From: Rhynochetos jubatus
Lineage: Eukaryota > Chordata > Aves > Eurypygiformes > Rhynochetidae
Length of the DNA: 64,000 nucleotides
Direction of reading: 5' to 3'
NCBI GenBank assembly: GCA_027574665.1
Contig: CM050658.1
Coordinates: forward strand, 23,014,317-23,078,316
Shown here: positions 37,953 to 48,258 of the stretch, piece by piece
Numbering within the stretch: position 1 is the first letter of the stretch
How the letters are laid out: every line of letters starts with the position of its first letter
Program-made: the position numbers and the translations under genes
The notes under the pieces: model-generated
The model's database searches: none
Seen by the model: only the letters and a program-made list of their open reading frames with translations
Told to the model about the DNA's origin: nothing

Positions 37953-39914
37953 TATTCAAATATCAAAATATCTTTCAAATATTTTCTTCCCCTTTTTCCA
38001 GATAAAGCATATGAGATGCAGCAAGGTTAACATTGTGACATGTCTCCTGCTGGCATGTTTGAGCTGCTGCACAGTGACAGGGATCAGGCAGCTGTTCCGG
38101 CTGAAGAAATACCCCCCTCCTTCTCTATCACCACCTCTTTGCTTTTTGGGTTTTTTGAGGGGTTCTGGGTTTCCAGCTGGATCAATTCCCCCATCTAACT
38201 CATGGCCCGGCCTCCCACACTGGCACTACTGCCTGTGCAGCACAGCACAGGACCAGGAACTGCTTGTTTTAGGAGGCTGAGCCCATCTAACCGTGCGTCA
38301 CACGGTGACACCGCTCGCCAAAGAGCAATTACGAGCCAGCCGCAAAGCTAGAAATAGAACTCATGTCTCTAGACTTTCAATCCTTCGTATAATAATTAAT
38401 TTTTATTAACTTTAAATAACCCTTTTTCTCCTACTACAGAGTAAAGAAGAGACAGTAACTAACTTCCATCTTTACAAAAGGAAAAGTTAGGGAAATAGAG
38501 CTAAAGAAATCCATTCAAAGTATCAATACTTGGAAAGCATTTAGAGAATTCTACTTCCTGTCTCCCAAAATCTCATACAAACTGCTCGCTAAGCTGTATT
38601 ACCCCTCCTTTCAGGAACAGACCTTCACATGCCTGATATACATCATAACTTGTAAGTTTTGATAAGCCGATAACCTATCAAGTCATAACTTGATACGGTA
38701 TTTTTATAAACCTGTGAGTTTCAGTAGATTAGAATTAAAAACTATTAGAAAAATCACCGAAAAAAGAATATTTCTATCAACACCAAAACTGCCTAAAGGA
38801 CAGATGAACCCTGTAGTGCTCTTACAGGAACCGCTGCAGACACACATCGTACCTAAATGCATTTGTACTTGGGTACAATGAATTACTTGTATGTACATGC
38901 AAGTTAAACGTGGGCTCCACGAATGAAAAAAGTTGTGTCATGTTCTTACTAAACTATTGAAAATGGCATTTTATGCCATTATTTAGCAGTGAACCTAGTG
39001 AACCACCCTTCTGTTTCCTGTAGTTCCCTCACCAAGACAGCCCTGCGGGCCAGGCAGTCATGCCTGTAAGTACCTGATCTGGCTTCGGAGGCATGGCTAA
39101 TTTAACAGGCGTGACTGGTTGGTCATTCAAACACAACGGGTGTTGGACTTTTTGGTAGTAGAAGTTGCCAAAACCAACCACAGAATTACTCCGTCACCTG
39201 CTTATGTCACAGAAACGTTAAGTAGCACCGAAACTCACTCAGGAGCAGACTGCAGCAACACGGCTGTCGTGTATCTTCTGTGCTAATGCTATACGCCACC
39301 TCCTTAGATAAAAGGAGAGGGTTTGGAGCAAAAGATCAAATGTATTTCCAAAGCTCTTCAAGAATACACTTCTTAAAATCTATTTAAAGGGAAAAAGTAG
39401 AACAATTGCATTTCTAAATAAGTGACTACATACACATACACAGTTCCTGCAGTTTAGGATGTGTTTATTGTACTTCCCTGGCAGACATCCCACAGCACTA
39501 AAAATCCAAGAGAAACAGATAAGGCAGGATAATATTGCTATGGGGATTTTAAGGTGTATTACTTGCTACCTTCACTGGAGTCATCAAACTAGTAGTTGTA
39601 AAATTACGTGCTGTGGGGAAGGGTTTGCTTCCTTTTTTTGGTACAACTGTCAATCCACGATGCAGGGATATAAGGAAAACTCTGCAAGTTCAGCATTGAA
39701 AAAGACTAAAGATATTCATGTCAGACTGCCAAAAGGCAAGCTGGTGAGACACCGTTCTACTGGAAACCACAAAACCCAGTGTAGGCAGTCATGTCGTTTG
39801 TCAGCTGCCTCCAGTAAGACACTTGCACCAAGCTGCTTCCTTCTGGGAACGCTGGCTGCTCTTGCTGATTATTTAAACTTAATTGCCATGCCTGTTCTTC
39901 AGCGATACGCTTTT

Positions 39915-40275
39915 AAAAGAAAGGTGAGACCTCAGCTAGAATAACTGCACTCGTCTGCCAAATTTAAGGAAAAGTAAATCAACCTCTGCCCTCGGTGCAA
40001 AGAGGGCTCCTTTGGATGGCTGGAGAAATGGAAAGCTTCTCTGGCAACTGTGGACTGCAAAAGGTTGGCTCACTGAGCCCGGCAGAGCCCTGAAAAAGGA
40101 TAAGAATTGCTTTTTCAGTGCATACTGGTGGGGTGAGCATATGGGCTAGAAATGAAAAATCAGTACTGGCACAAGAAGAAATGTGCCTAAGTTGGAACTC
40201 AATTAAGATAGAAATAAACCATTTCCTAGTTCTGTGAACAGCAAACTGTGGAGAATGAATGGATGATTAGAAGAA
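39915..40275 (+). mobile_element. Ancient, degraded CR1 LINE fragment
   Basis: From about 39922 the sequence follows the order of the CR1 ORF2 end and 3' region in a diverged form: AGGTGAGACCTCAGCTAGAA, then GGCTGGAGAAATGGAAAGCT, then AAAAGGTTGGCTCACTGAGC, and further on GAAATGTGCCTAAGTTGGAA. Family members carry GGTGAGACC-CAxCT-GGAATACTG, a GGCTGGAG run, and an AAxGGxTGG(xT)C-xxTGAGCC run at the same places. The copy is far older than copies A to C and has no intact frame. Both boundaries are uncertain. The right part (40125-40275) is the weaker half of the match. Confidence 0.5.
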
Positions 40276-41065
40276 AACATACAACACGTTTGCCTGAAGT
40301 AGAAGGGCTTAGTGTTGATAGCCCAGAAACTCCCACTGCAGTCTTGCCTTCCTACAATTGCTGCTGCTTTCAACGTTTATTAATCACCCAGCAGTATCTT
40401 TCACTATAGTTTACTTCTTACACCTCTCAGGAATAGGTTTGGCCTCAGCAAGCATCATTTTCAGCCTCCTTCTACCAACGGGTGGACATGCAGGACACCA
40501 GACTCGGGGTCTGTTAAAATCCCCAGGTCCCCATGAGTTTAGCATACATTTGTACATATGGGGACCCTTTCCTGCACCACCCACACACCCATCTCCCCAT
40601 ATATCTATCTCGCAACATCATGCTTTGCCTACAGGAAGGGACTTCATGAGGTGTATCTGTGCACCAGGAAAGACCCAGCATGAACTTTGTTAGATGATAG
40701 AGCTATAGTTAAAAAATATTCAGTGTATTTTGAAAAGAAAACATGGACGTTGATGACTTTCATGCTGTTGCACTCTTTCCAAAGGAGTAGATGCTCTTTG
40801 GAAATAAATACCAGCATGACAAATGGGAGAGGAAGAACAACATCTTTTCCAATTCCCTCTTGATCTGTGCACTTTATAATCCATCAACCCAGCATATACA
40901 CAGTTCTTCCCAGTTGTTACACTGATTAAAAAAATTCAATTCTTTAGATTGATCAGTCAGGAAAAAAAATGCTTTATTGTTTTACCAGTCCTTTCTTCCT
41001 AAAATTGCTTTTAAGAAACTTGGTGTTATACATAAATTCAGTAAGCTACTAAAAAACATACCTAA

Positions 41066-41665
41066 CCTTCTGTCCTGCTTTTGGCTGGGACAGAGTTAAT
41101 TTTCTTCACAGTAGCTGGCGTGGGGCTGTTCTGAGTTTGTGCTGGAAAGTGTTGAAAATCCAGGGATGTTTTCGTTACTGCTGAGCAGTGCTGACACACA
41201 GTCAAGGCCTTTTCTGCTTCTCAATCCACCCCACCAGTGAGTGGGCTGGGGGGTCGCAAGCAGTCGGGAGGGGACACAGCCGGGACAGCTGACCCCAGCT
41301 GTCCAAAGGGACATTCCACGTCGTATGACACCATGCTCAGCATGTAAAGATGAGGGAAGAAGAAGGAAGGGGGCGACATTCGGAGTGATGGCGTTTGTCT
41401 TCCCAAGTAACTGTTACACATGATGGAGCCCTGCTTTCCTGGGGGTGGCTGAACACCTGCTGGCCCATGGGAAGTGGGGAATAAAGTCCTGTGCTGCTTT
41501 GCTTGCATGCACAGCTTTTGCTTTACCCATTAAACTGTCTTTATCTCAACCCAGGAGTTTTCTTGTTTTGACCCTTCCAATTCTCTCCCCCAGCCCACAT
41601 GGGGGGAGTGAGTGAGCGGCCGTGTGGCGCTTATTTGCTGGCTGCTGTTAAATTACCACACTTTC
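41066..41665. repeat. Target-site duplication flanking the first LTR
   Basis: The five bases before the LTR (41066-41070, CCTTC) and after it (41661-41665, CTTTC) agree except at one position. A 5-bp duplication is expected for ERVL-type integration; the mismatch suggests age, or a chance match. Confidence 0.5.
41071..41660 (+). mobile_element. Solo LTR of an avian endogenous retrovirus (family 1)
   Basis: This 590-bp element starts TGTCCTGCTTTTGGCTGGGA and ends GTTAAATTACCACA, the TG...CA ends of a retroviral LTR. Features I recognise from avian ERV LTRs are the opening GGGACAGAGTTAATTTTCTT, the middle GGACAGCTGACCCCAGCTGT, the run ATTAAACTGTCTTTATCTCA, and the GTGAGCGGCCGTG segment near the end. 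A polyadenylation signal AATAAA lies at 41480-41485. No gag, pol or env sequence and no primer-binding-site region follows, so it is a solo LTR left by recombination between the two LTRs of a provirus. A likely 5-bp target duplication points to the ERVL class, which is an inference. LTRs carry promoter and polyadenylation signals and can affect nearby transcription. Confidence 0.85.
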
Positions 41666-42344
41666 CTCTGTCTGTACTACTCATCTATGTATATTTGGTT
41701 GCACACACATGCTTAGAGCTTTGCTGAATCAAGTAAAAGAGCTGGATCATGACAAATGCTTGAGATACACAACAAATAAGAATTTATTACTTGTTTTGGC
41801 ATCAGGTCAACCTTAAAAACCTCTCCCACTAACATGTCAAATAGTCAGTTGAAGGATAAAAATACAGAAAGATGATGTTAATTCACAGCTCCTAAAAATA
41901 TATGTGTTTTAACAAGGGTATTTCTGTTAACAAGATAAAGGTAAGATTGGTCTGGTGTCATCTTATTACGTCAGCTCACCACACTTTGTCATAGACATAT
42001 TTTCAAAATCCCAGAAGGGATCAGTTCAAACAGCCATCCTTCAGCCTCATGTAGCCTTCAAAGTCAAAGCTGTTCAAAAAGTCCAGGACTGAAAGGAACT
42101 TTAGGGCAGCTTTTCTATTTCTGTTTCCAAATGATGATCTTTACGTATCTTATGGAAATAACTCAGTTCCCAATTAACTTTACATGACCTGTAGCTTCAT
42201 TTTCTCACAGAAGATATCAAGTGTATCAGTAGAAAACAGAGTAAGAGTATCATTTCGAGACAGAGAAAAATAAAATGGTTGCACTAAAAAAATATTATTG
42301 AAAATGGTTGTGATGAGTTTGCAAAATCTGCAGCCTCCCCCTAC

Positions 42345-42455
42345 CTTTAGCAAATGAATAGCATTAATCTTCCCTTCATGCTTTCCGAAAAGCTTTCTCA
42401 CTGGTGTATGCATCAGCAAAACCAGTAGTTTGCCAATGTTTTCACAATAAGAAAT
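42345..42455 (-). other. Weak candidate exon with WD40-like peptide (unproven)
   Basis: A 37-codon open stretch on the minus strand ends with AAAG followed by GTAGGGG, a usable donor. The peptide includes RKLFGKHEGKINAIHLLK, which resembles the start of a WD40 repeat (an H-x-G-x-I-x-x-I/L pattern). The acceptor needed for this frame (AATAG) lies just after another AG and lacks a good pyrimidine tract. One WD-like line in random sequence is not rare, so this is a low-confidence lead only. Confidence 0.12.
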
Positions 42456-42586
42456 CTATTCTGTAGTATACATTGAGAAAGGCAATAAAGCTTTCACTTC
42501 TTCGCGATGTTAGGAGAAAACTGAATTTACAGCAAAGGACACGTTGCACACACGTGTGTGTTTTGAACATCTGGTGCCATGACCAC

Positions 42587-43378
42587 TGTGCTGGGTTCAG
42601 TCAGGAAAGGGTTAATTCCCTTTACTCTGGTTGCCAGGGAACTGTGTTGCTGGACACTAAGTGAAAACATTGATAAGGCCCCAGCTGGTGCTGGGGATGG
42701 CCTGTACTGGACTCAAGGTCTTTTGTCCGCTTCGGATACTGTAGCTGACCCAGACTAACCCAGGAAGTATTTCATCCCATAGTACGTCATGTTCCGGTCT
42801 CTTTGGGTGGGAAAGGGGGTCTGGTAGCCATTACTCTGCCCTTCTCTCTCTCCCTTCCTCCCTTGCTCGTCTCTGCGGGCACTTGCTAACCCTCCTACGT
42901 TAGCTGCTTTGCCAACTCCTGTGCTGGCTCATTTGTGTGGGAGCTGGTGGGTTATTTTGAGTTTTCTGGCTGTGTTACCAGTGATAAGGTTTGCTTGGAA
43001 TCTGCACGTTAGCTCCCGGGCTCCGGCCCTTGAGCTGCGGCTCTCGGGCTGCGATCGCTCTCGGGCTGTGGTTCTCCTGCTCTCTGGGTCTGGCTTTCAT
43101 CACTCAACATCTGGGTGTGCACTGGTCAGCGGATGGTGGGAAATTGTATCATATTGTATATATTGTACCATATGTTTAATTTTCTACTATTTTAAGTATT
43201 TATTATTAGTAGTACCTGTATATATTGATTTAGGTTTAATTAGTAAATAGTTCTTATCTCAATTTTATGAGGTTCCTTATTTCTTTTTCCTCCGATTCTT
43301 CCCCTCCACTGGAGGAGGGGAGGGGGATTTGTGAGAGCGGCTTCATGGTATTTTGCTAGCCGGAGTTAAACCACGTTA
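42587..43378 (+). mobile_element. Solo LTR of an avian endogenous retrovirus (family 2, forward copy)
   Basis: This 792-bp element starts TGTGCTGGGTTCAGTCAGGA and ends GAGTTAAACCACGTTA. It is flanked by a perfect 5-bp target duplication, ACCAC, at 42582-42586 and 43379-43383. The same family occurs inverted at 48259-49101, which allowed the ends to be set. It shares a core with the LTR at 41071 (a GCTGACCC...CATA...ATG order), so the two families are related. No retroviral coding sequence adjoins either side, so it is a solo LTR. Frames inside it, such as 42909-43250, are not in the same frame as those in the sister copy and are not genes. The 5-bp duplication suggests ERVL class. Confidence 0.9.
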
Positions 43379-43383
43379 ACCAC

Positions 43384-45107
43384 CAACCCCAGTGCTTAGC
43401 ACTTGCAGCGTTAGCATCTTTATGGAGAGATCAGACTTCTCAGGATCCCCATGATGGATTTGTTTTCTTTTTATAATGATGTACTGATGTAAACAACGAA
43501 AGTTAGCAATGCTTAAGCTTGGTGTTAAAGTAAAATGATTTGGGTTAAGATGTTCAGAATTGATAAGGTATGAGAAAGACATTAATCCTGATTTTAGTGA
43601 TGGAGTCCTATTGCATGGAAAGCTCAGGCAATGACAGTGAAAGCTCACTGTGGAGTATGGGAAGCTCTAAACCAGCACTCTGCCCACAGACTGTTCTTCC
43701 TTCATCGGAAAACGGGATTACCTAGTACTGCTGCAAAGCACGTGCAAAGCCTGCACCAATCACAGCTTTATACATAAAATAACCACAAAAACTACAGTGG
43801 AGACAGTGAGTTGTCAGGAAGGGAGATCCACAGTACAACCGGCAGGTTGCATCTCAGGTGCCTAATGAGCATAGTTTAAAAAGCAAGTTTTAAGAATTAA
43901 CAAAGAGGAAATAAGGAACTTGCACACGCCCCCTGCTTCCACCAAGTCCTTCCTGCATTCATATACAAGGCAACAGTCAAAGCTGGCACTGGGTGGAACA
44001 TTGACACATATCTAGAACACACGGAGAACAAACCCTTGTAGGGTCTGTCCAGCACAACACCCTTCCAAAGTGAAAGTGTGATGTGCAGGTCTGTGCTCCG
44101 ATGGAATAAACCAGCTCGGTCCTGTTTGAATGTAGAAACCTCCACTGCACGGGGGATCATGGCCCTGGTACGCTACAAGGCTCTTCACTAAGAGTTAAAT
44201 TGGGATTCGTAAGGCATTTTCCCATCTTCATTACAGCTAGAAATGTTTTATTCTAATTAGATGGAGTTACTTGAGGTCAGCAGTTAGTAAAACGTGGTCT
44301 TAAGCAGTAATAAGGGATACTTGGATTTGTCACTACAGAAAATTATTAGAAAAAAGAAAAATTGGCCTCAAACCCACAAGCAGGGCTGATTGTGCAGTTT
44401 AAGATTAGTGTTTTAAGAGTACCACCAGGTCATGAAGTCATTTGTTTCAAGAAGCAATTGGTGACAGGGCACTCGAAAACCATGTGTACAGTATGTCATA
44501 TCTGTAATTGCCTCTAAAAACTTTCACCATATGTGCCATGAGTTATTAATGAAACTGTCGAGAGAGAACAGAAAATAGGAATCTTGTCAGCAATTTATCT
44601 TGATATCTCAAAATTTACCCCAGACCTAGTCACTTCCAAAGTCAGCAGCTTACCAAAAGTATTTCAGCCTTCCTAAATGCTGAAAACGTCCAGAGCAAAC
44701 CAGTTCACTCTTTCTCTACCACAGCTCAGTTTGCCTCTTACCAGTTTGCTGATAGCTCAGCATGACTCCCTGGACCTTCACAGAACCAATTCCTTGGGAC
44801 AGAGTCCCTGTTCTTCTAAGGGTGGGCTGCAATCCCGGTCTACAGACATACAGCTTCACATTCAAATGTTTTAAAATATGCACATTGCTTGCTTGTGCTC
44901 TACTGACCAAGCCGTCCTACAGACGTCCTCTTTGGACCTGTACTTGTGTCATCTACAGATATTACAGTTATTTTCTTACTAGAATATTAAAATTCGTGTA
45001 GCGTGATATCCCAATGACTCCACTTGCTCTGCAGTAATTCTAATTTACAGCTATGTTTTGAGAACTATCAGAATCATACCTACCAGGAGAGTTTGTAGAT
45101 TCTCGTT
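43384..45107. other. Non-coding DNA between LTR and hAT-like element
   Basis: I see no gene or further repeat of clear identity in this stretch. Reading frames are all under 100 codons and unrelated to known families. It is ordinary AT-rich sequence between transposon insertions. Confidence 0.5.
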
Positions 45108-45115
45108 GCTCAGAC

Positions 45116-45304
45116 CGGTGGTCTCCAAGGTGGGGTGCACACCCCACAGGGGTTTGCATCGGGATCCACTGGGTGTGGGAAGATGATCTTAGAACTTCCG
45201 TAGTAGATGTTTTTTTACAAATATATATATGTACATTGGGAGTGCATGCTCAAACATTTTTTCACTGATCAGGGTGCTCAGTAAAAAAAGTTTGGAGACC
45301 AATA
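45116..45304. mobile_element. Short non-autonomous hAT-type DNA transposon
   Basis: This 189-bp element has inverted ends: it starts CGGTGGTCTCCAAG and ends TTTGGAGACCAATA, whose reverse complement is TATTGGTCTCCAAA. These ends fit the CAGTGGTCTCCAAA-like termini of hAT (Charlie-type) elements after a few changes. It is flanked by 8-bp sequences, GCTCAGAC (45108-45115) and GCTTGGAC (45305-45312), identical at 6 of 8 positions with two transitions; 8 bp is the hAT target-duplication length. The interior has a small AT repeat and no transposase, so it must have been moved by an enzyme encoded elsewhere. The family name is uncertain. Confidence 0.75.
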
Positions 45305-45606
45305 GCTTGGACAACTTGCAGACTGTATAAACCCACGACAAGCAGAACCACCTTGCATACACAAACAATGTCTGTAGGAACTGAAGTCAAGCCTGTTTCG
45401 ATTTATGTCAATAAATGCCACCTCAGTTAAAGACAAAGGATAACATAATTAAGTTGCATACTGTCTGTTGTACAATTCTGGGCAAAATCAGTAGCACGCT
45501 CACAGATATTACCAATTGTCTAAATCATTCCTTTCTTCTCAAACATGGATATCACATTAACTTGGACTGACAGAGCTTCTGCTTTCCCTATCACCATAAA
45601 ATAATT

Positions 45607-46162
45607 AATTCACAGAGTGGTAGGGGTTGGAAGGGACCTCTAGAGTTCATCTAGTCCAACCCCCCTGCCAGAGCAGGATCACCCAGAGCAGATCACACAG
45701 GAACAAGTCCAGGTGGCTTTGGAAAGTCTCCAGGGAAGGAGACTCCCCCACCTCTCTGGGCAGCCTGTCCCAGGGCTCTGTCACCCTCACAGGCTGAACC
45801 TTCTGTTTGCCAGTTTAGGGCCACTGCCCCTCGTCCTGTCACTGGACACCACTGAGAAGTGCCTGGCCCCATCCTCCTGACACCCACCCTTTAGATATTG
45901 ATCAGCATTGATAAGATCCCCCTCAGCCTCCTCTTCTCCAAGCTGAACAGACCCAGCTCCCTCAGCCTTTCCTCATACAGAAGGTGCTCCAGGCCCTCCA
46001 TCATCTCAGTGGCCCTGCCTGGACCCTCTCCAGGAGCTCCTTGTCCTTCTGGAGCTGAGGAGCCCAGAACCGCACACAGCACTCCAGGGGAGGCCTCACC
46101 AGCGCAGAGCAGAGGGGGAGGAGAACTTCCCTCGACCTGCTGGCCACGCTCTTCTTAATGCA
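45607..46162 (-). mobile_element. CR1 LINE retrotransposon, 5'-truncated (copy B)
   Basis: This is a minus-strand CR1 3' end that matches copy A (18493-19655) almost base for base over its whole length, with about 8-10 substitutions by eye. One indel removes about 25 bases near 45790, where copy A has GGCAGAAGGGTTTCCTCATG. Its 3' end at the left has the same ATTCACAG-type tail. It breaks off on the 5' side near 46162, so it retains only the last part of ORF2 (past the RT active site) and the 3' untranslated region. Near identity shows that the two copies came from the same recent source lineage; their different truncation points show independent insertions rather than a segmental duplication. 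Confidence 0.95.
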
Positions 46163-48253
46163 TGCCAGCATGATTAAATATTCCATGTTGGAGAAAATTT
46201 GCTGGCCAACTTAAAAGCATTTGGATACAATTCACCCAGATGTGCAGCTCTGACAGGTGCTCTTCAGCTTCTGGAAACACAGACTAAAAAAAATTTACTT
46301 TGTAAGAATTAATTTTATTTCCAAACTACAATAAATAAGTTGAATTCACTTTTTTTACCCTTATTAACAAATTCAGCAACTGTAATTAATACCATTAGAA
46401 TTGTTTTTGGTTTAATATTTAAAATGTTTCCGCTAACTGCGGTGGCATATATTTGTACTCCTTTGCTTCGCTTATCCATCAGTCGCCTTCCCCTTGTATG
46501 TACTTAGATTTTTATCGGTATTTTCCCCAAGATACTTAGATAACAAAAGGGCCCCATGAACAGCGTAGGCTTTTACTTAATATGAACATAGTAACTACAG
46601 TTTAGAAATAGATAATTGCCATTCACCCCCCCAGTTTATATTCCTAAATAAAGTAATATAGTTTAACCCACGTGACTGAAACTTTAAGCATCCTAAGACA
46701 TTAGATTAATCAGGACTACAGGACTGATTCTTAGACATAAGCACAGCTTTTATGCAGTTTTTGTCAGAGGAAAGGAAAAGCTCCTTACCCCTGACAAATC
46801 AAGACATGCTGAGGTCAAATGAAGCAAGAATGAAGCATCTCCTTTTAAATTTTAAATTTAAAAAATGAAAATGGCGAAGTCTGTCATCGTTTAAGTTTGA
46901 TAAGTGCATTCATCATGAACTTATTAAGAACGGAGCAAATTATTGGTGCCCTTGCTCGCCTGGGCATTGCAGAGGTTTCCTGGGTAAATGGCACCACCTT
47001 CCGTCTGAACTGCTGAGCCAGACTGCGTAGACATCCCTCAGGGGTCTGGACTGAAAGCCATTTCTGTGCCCATAAACACCCCTTCTGTAAGCGTAAGTTA
47101 TTTTACTGTGTTTGTTTCCACTGGAATACAAATTCACATTGTCACTAGCAAACTAGGAACATATGCACTGTTCACATAGTAACAGACATTTTACTGTTAG
47201 AAGTTACCTTCACATTTTTAGCAAACATGTTCAAAAACATGTACTTGTCTTGCATGTGACCTCCTGACTGCACGATATAGCAGTACAATTTTAATTTTTC
47301 TAATGTTACACAAATATCCGTATTAAAATACAACCTACCTCAAGAATTCAAATTCTTTTGTAGGACTAAATCACTGAGCTCTCAAGGTCTCCTGAGTGGA
47401 AATGAGCATGGAACAGAGGGTTTTACATCAAGCTAGCAAAGCACTTAAACTGTAGTTTAAAAGCATGAGTAATTCCCGTAGCCAGGGACACTGAGGATAC
47501 TGGACCATCACTAGCAGTGCTTACTGCCTCTTTAAATTATCCATGGAGCTGTGGCACTTTACACTCAATATTCCTGCTGAACCAAGAGTTTTCTCTTCAG
47601 ATGCTACAGCATCTTCTTTTGCAGCTGACCCACTCATTACCTTTGTAACTAGAAACAGGCCTGAAACAAAACCCAGCCCTCTTCAAACCTAACAAAGTTC
47701 ACATCTGGGCGTCAGTTCTGATCCTTGAGCGAACCTAGAAAGGCTTTAAGAGATACTGCTTTATCTCAAGAATTTCAGCCTAACTCAAATATGAGGGTAA
47801 ATGGCACACATCCAGCTTTGAGGGCAGGCACGAAATACAGACTTAGCAGTGGAGGTATTAAAAGTATTGAATTAATTTGATCTCACATTGAAACAGTAAG
47901 ACTTTCTTTTGGAGTCTCATATATATATTTAAACACACACATATCAATATATACATATAAACACACAGAGGCACGTGTGCCTATGAACACAGAGACTGTT
48001 CTGCCTTATCTGGAGCAGTTAAATTGTTACGCTGTAGGCTGTACGCAATACTTAAACTGCAAACATCTTTCAGCTCTTCATACATTTTCTGTATTTCCAG
48101 AATTAATTCCACTAGACAGATACGCAATTGACTAAGTGCCTATAATTAATAATTTCACCTCTGTCAAGCGGTGATGGTTTGGAAAGCTTGCTCACTATAA
48201 TATAAATAATTTAATAGTCATAGAAATCATGTAAGACATACAATAATTGCTTT
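46163..48253. other. AT-rich non-coding DNA
   Basis: No gene is recognised. The stretch is AT-rich and holds a mixed TA/CA microsatellite at about 47919-47970. Nothing else identifiable is present. Confidence 0.55.
47919..47970. repeat. Mixed TA/CA microsatellite
   Basis: Interleaved runs of TA and CA dinucleotides, including ATATATATATTTAAACACAC, followed by more ATACATATA and ACACAC. Interrupted, so probably old. Confidence 0.85.
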
Positions 48254-48258
48254 ATCGT

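Larger units (their letters stand above)
23086..41070. other. Single-copy non-coding DNA with CpG-rich patches and possible exons
   Basis: I recognise no named gene in this 18 kb. Items listed separately are the CpG-island-like patch near 24.2-24.75 kb, CpG-rich patches near 30.4-30.8 and 32.3-32.65 kb, candidate exons at 27570-27648 (plus) and 30467-30714 (minus), C-rich runs, a perfect palindrome, two possible MIR remnants and an old CR1 fragment. A 13-bp tandem duplication (GAGAAAGTCAAAG, about 2.4 copies) lies at 33591-33621. T-rich runs with TTTG repeats lie at 37347-37373. A stem of 8 bp with a 4-base loop lies at 38676-38695. The remaining sequence shows nothing I can name. Confidence 0.5.

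Noticed and set aside
42070..42125. Possible minus-strand old CR1 remnant (GTCCAGGACTGAAAGGAACT)
   Set aside because: Only about 30 bases resemble the CR1 3' end; too short to separate from chance.
42909..43250. 113-codon plus-strand frame with hydrophobic segments
   Set aside because: It lies wholly inside the forward solo LTR and is not preserved in the sister copy.
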